Under the pieces are notes generated by a model. It was given only the letters and a program-made list of their open reading frames with translations. It was not told the origin of the DNA and did not search any database. A stretch of 64,000 nucleotides of DNA from DASYXZ01 sp035946625. GTDB taxonomy: Bacteria > Acidobacteriota > Terriglobia > UBA7540. Below, in pieces: positions 24,100-31,098 of the stretch. A program made the translations under genes and the position numbers. Position 1 is the first letter of the stretch. Each line of letters starts with the position of its first letter. The DNA is taken from positions 62,001-126,000 of the forward strand of contig DASYZE010000032.1 of NCBI GenBank assembly GCA_035946625.1, written 5' to 3'.

Positions 24100-25374
24100 A
24101 TGGCCGAACTGGGAGAGCTTATTAAGGAGAGTCGTCTGGCACGCAAATGGTCGCTCCGCCGCCTGGGGGAGGAGATCGGTGTAACGCCCGCCTACGTTGC
24201 CGACATCGAGGCCAACCGCCGCCTCCCCAGCGCCGAGCTGAAAGTGCGAATATCTTCGGTTCTCGGAATTCCAGGGGAGGAACTTGCAGCCGCAGATAAC
24301 CGTCTGTCGCCCGACCTGCGGGAGTGGATCGAAGAACGCCCGCAGCTTAATACCCTCCTTCGTTCCCTTCGTGCGTCGCCCGAGTCCGATAAGCTGATCC
24401 AGCGTCTTACCCGATTTATCTTCCGTCGATCACCGCCCAAAGTTCCGCGCGGCTTTCTGGTGACATGGGAATCAGAATTGCGCGCAATCGCAGCGGAAGC
24501 CTCGGCGTGGTCGATTGAAACGGGAGGTGATCTGTTCGGGCGGTGGCAAGATATGCCGACCATCCTTCTTGCGACGAAGGCTGGACCAAATGCGCAGCGC
24601 AATAACGCACACTTCCGTCTGGACGTGGAATATTTACGGCAGCTCAGCGAAACGCTCGCGTCCGATTGGGCTCTACGGTATTTCGGTGACTGGCACTCTC
24701 ACCACCGGCTCGGGCTATCCGCTCCAAGCGGCGGCGACCAAAAACGCATTCACAGCATTGCAGGGCGCAACGAGTTCACGGGAATGGCGGAAATCATCGT
24801 CACCTTGGAGGACACCCGTGGCGAGCATACGATCAGGATTCACCCCTGGCTTTACGACCTTTCAAGCGAAGACAGCAGACCATTCCCACTGCGGGTCAAA
24901 GTATTGCCGGGTTTAAGTCCGATTCGCCAAGCGTTGCTGGCCAGACGGGTATTTTCCGAGCAAGAATTTTCTGCATGGGAAAAGATTTCGTTGCCCCGAA
25001 TCCGTATCGGATCAGATGCTGCGCCGCCCACTCTGGAGGCCACATCCGATGTTGATACAACAACACGGGAGAGAACGCTTTCACAGCTTGCCGAAGCTTT
25101 GCAAAACGAGAGCGGGAGTGCTGTGGAGCATCATACAACCGGTTTCGGCTGCGTCATCGTGGCCAAACTTGAGGAGCCACGGTACCTCGCATTTGCTCTT
25201 GGCGTCGCATGGCCGATGACAGTCCTGGAAGTGCATCGCCTTGATCGTGACGCAGGTACGACTGACCTCATCAAGACGCCCGTCGGCCTGGTAGCGCCGG
25301 ACATACCCGGGATACTCGAAGTCTTTCGAGCCGCAAAGGCAAACGTGAAGGTAAACAGTCGTGTGGACAGCTAA
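24100..25374 (+). CDS. XRE HTH-JAB/JAMM isopeptidase fusion (Cap3-like) of type II CBASS
   Basis: 424 residues from the ATG at 24,100. Residues 1-65 form an XRE helix-turn-helix (IKESRLARKWSLRRLGEEIG, VTPAYVADIEANRRLPSAEL). Residues about 115-290 form a JAB/JAMM metalloprotease domain: Glu140 in SIETGGDLFG, then WHSHHRLGLSAPSGGDQ with His199, His201 and Asp213. Cap3-type JAB enzymes remove proteins conjugated by the E1/E2 system from CD-NTase C-termini. A DNA-binding domain fused to this enzyme is unusual and suggests transcriptional control coupled to deconjugation. The C-terminal 130 residues are unassigned. It overlaps the E2 gene by 14 bp. Confidence 0.82.
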   Translation: MAELGELIKESRLARKWSLRRLGEEIGVTPAYVADIEANRRLPSAELKVRISSVLGIPGEELAAADNRLSPDLREWIEERPQLNTLLRSLRASPESDKLIQRLTRFIFRRSPPKVPRGFLVTWESELRAIAAEASAWSIETGGDLFGRWQDMPTILLATKAGPNAQRNNAHFRLDVEYLRQLSETLASDWALRYFGDWHSHHRLGLSAPSGGDQKRIHSIAGRNEFTGMAEIIVTLEDTRGEHTIRIHPWLYDLSSEDSRPFPLRVKVLPGLSPIRQALLARRVFSEQEFSAWEKISLPRIRIGSDAAPPTLEATSDVDTTTRERTLSQLAEALQNESGSAVEHHTTGFGCVIVAKLEEPRYLAFALGVAWPMTVLEVHRLDRDAGTTDLIKTPVGLVAPDIPGILEVFRAAKANVKVNSRVDS

Positions 25375-25825
25375 ACAATATCAGAGGCTCGTGTTGGAGA
25401 ATGAAGTCCTTCAGAAAGAAGGCTTCACGCAATTTAGCGTTTATCGAGACACGGTGGCGGATTCATATTATGCGTCGGGCTGGACTCTCTCCAACGCCGG
25501 ATATCGTTACCGCCTCTACATTCCCATCCCGTCCGGATTCCCGTACCAACGTCCGCCTATGTATATCACCGACCCGCTTCCGCTCCTGATGTGGGACGGC
25601 ACCCCGATTTCAAGGTTGGGAGTTTCTCATCAGATGCACACTCTGGCGCCGTCCTCAAACGGGTGGGTACAGATTTGCCACTGGAGAGATGCCCGATGGC
25701 ATTCGGGCATTCTGCTTCAGAAAGTATTTCTGAAGGGCCTGATCTGGATCGAGGCCTACGAGCAACACATGGCTACAGGACGCCCTCTGGCGGAATTCGT
25801 TCGAACAATGGCGGAGACCTTATGA
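25361..25825 (+). CDS. E2-like ubiquitin-conjugation enzyme (CBASS)
   Basis: 154 residues, GTG start overlapping the end of the previous gene. The UBC-like fold is indicated by YRLYIPIPSGFPYQRPPMYI (the E2 proline-rich strand) and GVSHQMHTLAPS, then NGWVQICHW, with Cys106 as the predicted catalytic cysteine and His90/His93 nearby. In most type II CBASS operons this domain is the N-terminal half of Cap2 fused to E1; here it is separate. It would receive the CD-NTase C-terminus from the E1 next door. The stop overlaps the E1 start (ATGA). Confidence 0.78.
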   Translation: MWTAKQYQRLVLENEVLQKEGFTQFSVYRDTVADSYYASGWTLSNAGYRYRLYIPIPSGFPYQRPPMYITDPLPLLMWDGTPISRLGVSHQMHTLAPSSNGWVQICHWRDARWHSGILLQKVFLKGLIWIEAYEQHMATGRPLAEFVRTMAETL

Positions 25826-27291
25826 GCAACAATGACCCACAGCAGCAGCAAATGATCCGAGACGCGATGAAGGCAATTGCCGAGCGCAAACCTGGTCGCA
25901 CCAAACTCGTCTATGACAAAACCAAGCGCACAATTGTTGCCGTCGCCGACGGTTCTCAGCCGCCGCGCGCGCTGAACATCACGGCTGAAGACGCTGATAT
26001 GTTTGCCGTGATGACTTTGTCAAGTCGATGGCTCCGGGAACAGTGGCCTCAGATCACGCGCGATCGCATGGTTTCGGTGCTCTTTAGCTCCTGGGATGAC
26101 GGTGATGCATTGACGCAATGCTGTCTTGGTGTACAGCCATCGCCGTCTGTCGTTCAGGGCACAATATTGTTAGGTGAGGGAACGGCGCCGCCGGACGGAA
26201 CTCAGTTGCGTGTTGTTCTGACGGCGATGGAAGCTTCCGGTTCTGATCCGTCAACGTTCACTGCGCCGGACGGCGTAGCCCACCGTGCCGTCGCATGGCG
26301 GACACTCAACAATGCTGAACAAGCGGTTACCCCCGTTTTTGCCGATGTGCAACCTGAACTCAACATTCGCCGCGCAAGTATTCTCGAAACCACCGTTCTG
26401 AGCGACAAGTCCGTACTTTGTATTGGTCTCGGAACCGGCGGCGCACAGGCGGCGATTGAATTAGCAAAATGCGGCGTGGGGCGGTTCACCCTAGTTGATC
26501 GGGACAGGCTGTCGGTTGGGAATGTGGTCCGTCATCCTGGCGGCATTTCACAGGTTGGCCGCTTCAAAGTGAACGTCGTGCGCGACCTGATTCACGAAAA
26601 GAATCCGGATGCTCAGGTGATGACGCATCCCATCGAGTTGACCTATGAAAACAGGGAGACGCTTAAGCAGCTAATCGCCCAAGCCAGTGTCGTGATTTGC
26701 GGCACCGACAACCGTCCGAGCAAATTGCTGGTCAACCAGCTGTGTGTCGAAGCGAATGTTGTCGCCGTTTACGGAGGAGCCTTCCGCAGGGCTTACGGTG
26801 GCCAGATTCTTCGGGTACGCCCAAAACAATCGCCTTGCCACGAGTGCTTTGTGACGGCGATGCCGGACGAAGCCTCAGATGTCGAAATCTCCTCCGCTTC
26901 CGATGCCGGCGATATCGCGTACTCTGATCGACCGGTGGCCGTTGAGCCAGGCCTGTCACTGGATGTATTGCCGATCGCAATGATGCTCGCAAAGTTGGCG
27001 CTGTTAGAGCTTCTGGCGGACAAAGCATCTTCGCTCAGTGTTTTGAATAGAGACTTCGACGCACCCTGGTATCTTTGGCTCAACAGACCTGAACCCGGCA
27101 CGCAGTACGCCAGCTGGCCGCCGCTGAGCGCGAGCATTGATGAGATGACAATCAATCGATGGTATGGGATTTACTTCGACCGCGAAACCGGCTGTCCAGT
27201 CTGCGGAGATTTCATCTCGACAATCGCTGGCTCATACGGTATCGACGTGTCCTCTCTTGGGCCGCTCCGGTCTTCGCCGACAAAGGAGTAA
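25822..27291 (+). CDS. E1-like ThiF-family adenylyltransferase (CBASS)
   Basis: 489 residues from the ATG at 25,822 that overlaps the E2 stop. An unassigned N-terminal region of about 170 residues comes first. The ThiF/E1 adenylation domain follows: CIGLGTGGAQAAIELAKCGVG (nucleotide loop), LVDRDRLSVGNVVRH and VVICGTDNRPSK. A CHECF motif (SPCHECFVTAM) and a late CPVC pair (GCPVCGDF) supply possible catalytic or zinc cysteines. E1 activates a C-terminal glycine or similar end for transfer to E2 and on to a target, priming the CD-NTase. The Cap2 equivalent is thus split over two overlapping genes. Confidence 0.82.
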   Translation: MSNNDPQQQQMIRDAMKAIAERKPGRTKLVYDKTKRTIVAVADGSQPPRALNITAEDADMFAVMTLSSRWLREQWPQITRDRMVSVLFSSWDDGDALTQCCLGVQPSPSVVQGTILLGEGTAPPDGTQLRVVLTAMEASGSDPSTFTAPDGVAHRAVAWRTLNNAEQAVTPVFADVQPELNIRRASILETTVLSDKSVLCIGLGTGGAQAAIELAKCGVGRFTLVDRDRLSVGNVVRHPGGISQVGRFKVNVVRDLIHEKNPDAQVMTHPIELTYENRETLKQLIAQASVVICGTDNRPSKLLVNQLCVEANVVAVYGGAFRRAYGGQILRVRPKQSPCHECFVTAMPDEASDVEISSASDAGDIAYSDRPVAVEPGLSLDVLPIAMMLAKLALLELLADKASSLSVLNRDFDAPWYLWLNRPEPGTQYASWPPLSASIDEMTINRWYGIYFDRETGCPVCGDFISTIAGSYGIDVSSLGPLRSSPTKE

Positions 27292-27297
27292 TGCATC

Positions 27298-28170
27298 GTG
27301 GAACTGGCAAGCGATTTCAGCGCGTTTCTCTCTTCTCTCCAGCCCGGCGAGGAGGACGTGGCTGCTGCAAAAGCGGCTCATCAAAAAGTTCGCGACCAAC
27401 TGCGAACCGACAGTGAATCGAAAGATGCGCACAAGGACACATTTCTTTCAGGCTCTTACGCTCGCCGCACGGCCATCAACGATATCAACGACGTTGATGT
27501 CATCTGTATCCTGGACATCGATCACACGATCACAAAGCCGGAGGTTGTCCTGGCGTGGCTTCAAAGCGTACTCGCCCGGCACTACAAAGAAACGAGACTT
27601 CAAGGCCGGTCTGTAGGCGCCAAAGGTGCTAAGGACGTTTGGCTGGACATCGTCCCGGCCACGCTTGTGTCGGCCGAGGACGGGCCGTTGTGGATACCTG
27701 ACAGGGACGCCCATGAATGGGTGCAGACTCACCCGAAGGGGCAGATTGATGCCGGGATCAACAAGAACAAGAGCACCAGCGGGTATTTTGTGCAGGCGGT
27801 GAAACTGCTGAAGTTCTGGCGGGACAGGCTGCCGACCAAATCCTGCCAGCTGAAGTCATACATTCTTGAGACGCTCATTCACCAGACGATCGGCAACCCG
27901 TCCTCTCTTGCAGCCGCCATCGTAAACGCGCTCGAAGGTATCGAGCAGAGCTACGGCTTGTATCGCGACATGAACCTCGTGCCCAACATTTCCGATCCGG
28001 GATATTCATCCGTCAACGTGGCAAAGCACTGGCAAGCCAAGGAGTTTAACGACTTCATGGCGCAGGTCAAATCCGCAGCCGCGACGGCACGCCGTGCGTT
28101 CGATAGCTCCGACGAGAGAGAGAGCCGCAAGCTTTGGCGGCAACTCTTTGGTTCGCAATTCGGGCAATGA
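27298..28170 (+). CDS. cdnD-like: CD-NTase (CBASS cyclic-oligonucleotide synthase)
   Basis: 290 residues, GTG start with GGAG 10 bp upstream. The OAS1/cGAS-like nucleotidyltransferase core is explicit: GSYARRTAINDINDVDVICI has Gly52-Ser53 and metal ligands Asp65 and Asp67, and DVWLDIVPA carries the third acidic residue (Asp117). The C-terminal helical domain includes FVQAVKLLKFWRDRLP. Such enzymes make cyclic di- or trinucleotides on phage infection. The C-terminus ends FGSQFGQ; conjugation to it by E1/E2 is inferred from type II systems. The product nucleotide and clade cannot be settled by eye. It sits 6 bp after the E1 gene and 7 bp before the effector. Confidence 0.87.
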   Translation: MELASDFSAFLSSLQPGEEDVAAAKAAHQKVRDQLRTDSESKDAHKDTFLSGSYARRTAINDINDVDVICILDIDHTITKPEVVLAWLQSVLARHYKETRLQGRSVGAKGAKDVWLDIVPATLVSAEDGPLWIPDRDAHEWVQTHPKGQIDAGINKNKSTSGYFVQAVKLLKFWRDRLPTKSCQLKSYILETLIHQTIGNPSSLAAAIVNALEGIEQSYGLYRDMNLVPNISDPGYSSVNVAKHWQAKEFNDFMAQVKSAAATARRAFDSSDERESRKLWRQLFGSQFGQ

Positions 28171-28177
28171 GGCGACG

Positions 28178-29653
28178 ATGACCGCTTCCAAGAAACGTCC
28201 ACGCAAGTTACGCACCAGCCGCGGATCTCTCCTTTCCCCGGAGGCCACCGGCGGCATCACAGCAGGAAAGGGTTTCGATTTCCAGACGCGCTATGCAGCA
28301 TGTCATCTGCCGCTGTGGCTGCTGGAAGGGTCGTTTCACCAACTATTCTTTGAGGGCACCGGCGACATCGACATTCGCTTCAAAGATCAAGGCAAATCAT
28401 CCCGCAATCACATTCAGGTCAAAGACCACGAGGTCTCTCCGAGCGAATTCAAGTCAGTGATCGAGCACTTCCGGGACCTGGATTCCAGTCTCCCGGAAGT
28501 CTATAAGCATTTCACCCTGGCGTGCCCGTCCTTATCCGCAACGCTTCGACCCATTGAGACGGGCCTCGCCCGTTTGCGGGGCGCCACACCGTTTTACGAC
28601 GATGCCCCAGGGGCGCTCGCCCCCACAAAACAGGACCTGGACGAACGGTTGCACAAGAGGAACCTTGGCGACCTCATTGATTTCATTCACGCGAAGGTCT
28701 TCATCGACGTGGGCCACGGGGATTTGTGCCACGATGACCGCGCCGTGGAACTCTTCATCGCGCGGCTGCTAGACCACCCAGAGTATGCCGGAAAACTCCG
28801 ATCTATGGTGCAACCGGCATTTTCGGAAATAATGAGGGCGATTGCTGCAAGCAAGGGCGTCGTCCTTGACCGGGCAGCGATCGATGGAATCTTACGATCC
28901 GCAGTCGCGACGGGCGTGAATGGCGAGAAGAGCATCACGCTCTGGATTCAGAACTGGACAAAAGAATCTTTGATTCCGCCAGCGGACTATGCCCTGGACT
29001 GGTCCTCGCGTTTTGACCGTGCTTCGCGCCGTGTACCGTCCCAGCAGGTGTGGAACGCGGAGCTACTGCCGGAATTGAGTTCGCTTCAGAAGAAGATGGT
29101 TGCGGAACGAACGGAACGTTTTATCCGCTTTCGGGGGAAGTGCGCTTTATCGACCGGCATCGCGATGGGAACCGTTTTCCCTGCCGTGGGCGGCTGGGTA
29201 TTTGAGATACCCCAGCCACCCTCGAAGGATGACTGGAGATCCGATGCTCCCGCGACTAGCCCATATGAATTGCGGGTTGAGGTTATCGACGGCATCGCCG
29301 ACGGTACGGATGTGGTTCTTGGATTGAACATCAAGGGCGACGGTCGCGGAGATGTCATGCGCTATGTGGAAAGCACGGGAAACCGACCGAGGATATTCTC
29401 ATTTTTCTCTCCGCCATCCCAAGGGGCGCAGTCCATTGGAGGGGCGGGGGATGCCTGCGCCTTTTCGCGCGGAGTCCGCGATCATCTTGGCCAGCTGTTG
29501 AAGGCGCACCAGCTTGTCAGAACTCGCATTTTCTTCTATGGCCCTTTTGCTCTTGCGGTGTTCCTCGGACAGCAGTTGACTTCGGTTGGCGAACTTCAGC
29601 TCTTCGAGTATCAGGACCCTGGATATATTCCGAGCTGCTCTCTGCGGACATAG
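28178..29653 (+). CDS. cap4: Cap4-like effector: DUF4297-type nuclease plus SAVED domain
   Basis: 491 residues from the ATG at 28,178 (MTASKKRPRKLR) behind GAGG. The N-terminal half matches the DUF4297/restriction-like nuclease of Cap4: GKGFDFQTRYAACHLPLWL, FFEGTGDIDIRF and HIQVKDHEVS give a D..(Q)xK catalytic pattern. The C-terminal half is a SAVED domain: FPAVGGWVFEIP, VVLGLNIKGDGRGDVMRYV, and FFYGPFALAVFLGQQLTSVG, then LQLFEYQ. SAVED binds the cyclic trinucleotide or dinucleotide and activates indiscriminate DNA cleavage, killing the infected cell. Order and spacing place it firmly in the operon. Confidence 0.83.
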   Translation: MTASKKRPRKLRTSRGSLLSPEATGGITAGKGFDFQTRYAACHLPLWLLEGSFHQLFFEGTGDIDIRFKDQGKSSRNHIQVKDHEVSPSEFKSVIEHFRDLDSSLPEVYKHFTLACPSLSATLRPIETGLARLRGATPFYDDAPGALAPTKQDLDERLHKRNLGDLIDFIHAKVFIDVGHGDLCHDDRAVELFIARLLDHPEYAGKLRSMVQPAFSEIMRAIAASKGVVLDRAAIDGILRSAVATGVNGEKSITLWIQNWTKESLIPPADYALDWSSRFDRASRRVPSQQVWNAELLPELSSLQKKMVAERTERFIRFRGKCALSTGIAMGTVFPAVGGWVFEIPQPPSKDDWRSDAPATSPYELRVEVIDGIADGTDVVLGLNIKGDGRGDVMRYVESTGNRPRIFSFFSPPSQGAQSIGGAGDACAFSRGVRDHLGQLLKAHQLVRTRIFFYGPFALAVFLGQQLTSVGELQLFEYQDPGYIPSCSLRT

Positions 29654-29707
29654 TCTGCGCAGAGTGAAGTATAAAGTCGAAGAACTTCAGCAAAGGGACA
29701 ATTCAAT

Positions 29708-30640
29708 ATGAGCCATCTCCAAAATCTTGGCACACAGATCAGGATTTCGATAAGTCCAGACGAGGACGGTTATTTGGGTCGGGAATGTCCTGTCGAGGAG
29801 TGTCTCGGATATTTCAAGATCACGCCTGGTACTGGCATAAAGGGTCCCGCTCCCTGCCATTGTCCGTACTGCGGACACAGTGGGGAAAGCAATACTTTCT
29901 TTACTCAAGAGCAAATTGAATACGCCCGGTCGGTTGTCATGCGAAAGGTGAACGACGCCCTTCGGAAAGATCTGAAATCTCTTGAGTTCGAGCACAAACC
30001 ACAGGGGCTCTTCGGCATCGGGATCAGCATGAAGCTGCAAGACTCAGCGCCTTTGCCCATCCGGTACTACCGGGAAAAACAGCTCGAAACCGAGGTTATC
30101 TGCGACAACTGCACGCTCCGATACGCCATCTACGGCGTATTTGGGTGGTGCCCTGACTGCGGTGTGCACAATTCACTTCAAATTCTGATCAAAAATCTTG
30201 AGCTTGCAAAAAAGGAACTGGCGCTGGCCCAATCGGCAGAGGCGGAATTGGCCAATCACCTGATCGGCGACGCTTTGGAGAATGCGGTTTCTGCCTTCGA
30301 TGGTTTCGGGCGGCAAATCTGCCTGCAGAAGGCGGCTAATATTCGCTTTCAGAATATTGCGGGTGCCAGGCGCAAAGTACAGGAGGCTTTTGGGTTCGAT
30401 TTTGCCGATTCCCTTAGCGCTGATGAATGGGTCTGTGCCTGCCGGGTTTTTCAGAAGCGTCATCTTCTGGCGCACAAAATGGGCGTCATAGATGAGGAGT
30501 ATCTCCAGAAAGCAAACGATCCTGGGGCAGTTGCAGGTCGAAAGATCGGTGTCAGCCACGATGAAGTTAATGCGGCCATAACCATCGTTGAGGCTCTCGG
30601 CCGACGCCTTTTTGGAGGGGTGCTTCCCCCAACGCCATAG
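29708..30640 (+). CDS. Zinc-ribbon/HEPN-like protein at the end of the CBASS operon
   Basis: 310 residues. The N-terminal zinc ribbons are CPVEECLGYF with CHCPYCGHSG, and CDNCTLRYAIYGVFGWCPDC. A helical C-terminal half contains VFQKRHLLAHKMGVIDEEY; RHLLAH fits the R-x4-H motif of HEPN ribonucleases. It lies 54 bp after Cap4 in the same direction, with no clear promoter between, so it is probably cotranscribed. It is not one of the standard CBASS components I know. It could be a second effector or a regulator. The HEPN assignment rests on the motif and helical context only. Confidence 0.55.
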   Translation: MSHLQNLGTQIRISISPDEDGYLGRECPVEECLGYFKITPGTGIKGPAPCHCPYCGHSGESNTFFTQEQIEYARSVVMRKVNDALRKDLKSLEFEHKPQGLFGIGISMKLQDSAPLPIRYYREKQLETEVICDNCTLRYAIYGVFGWCPDCGVHNSLQILIKNLELAKKELALAQSAEAELANHLIGDALENAVSAFDGFGRQICLQKAANIRFQNIAGARRKVQEAFGFDFADSLSADEWVCACRVFQKRHLLAHKMGVIDEEYLQKANDPGAVAGRKIGVSHDEVNAAITIVEALGRRLFGGVLPPTP

Positions 30641-31098
30641 CCCCACTGTCGCCTTGGCCGCGCTACTTAAACCGAGAGCACACTTCAAGCGGGGCGAACA
30701 ACAATAATTTAAGTAACCGACGGATCGATCAGTATCTCCAGGTTGGTCTGCTGCGGCGCTCTTCTTCCACTCGCCGTTTCAAATTCAGGCCGCAACACGT
30801 GCCCCGATGGGCCGGGCCCCCCTACCCATATGCGTTGCGAAATCACTCGAAGCACACTGGACGACCATTTCGGCGGGGACGGCACGGACGATGTGGCGGT
30901 CTTCAAGGCCACCGTCGGGATCATCCTTTTCAGCGCGACTCTTCTTCGCTTGGTCATGCTGGTTTTTTACCCACCATGCTCCTGTGAGCAGGCCGCCTGC
31001 GGCCAAGAGGAGATGCTCCAGCTTTAGCTTTTGTTAAATCATGGGGGTAGGATCAACCTCCAGGGCACTAAATTCGGGGCTTGGACCATTTCGCTTCG
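30641..31098. other. Gap between CBASS operon and restriction-modification gene
   Basis: 458 bp between convergent genes. Short open frames exist on both strands: a plus frame at 30,743-31,027, and minus frames at 30,709-30,957 and 30,785-31,006. One minus frame has a hydrophobic start (LLLAAGGLLTGAWWV). None has a good start signal, so I do not call a gene. It may be the remnant of a lost gene. Confidence 0.4.
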
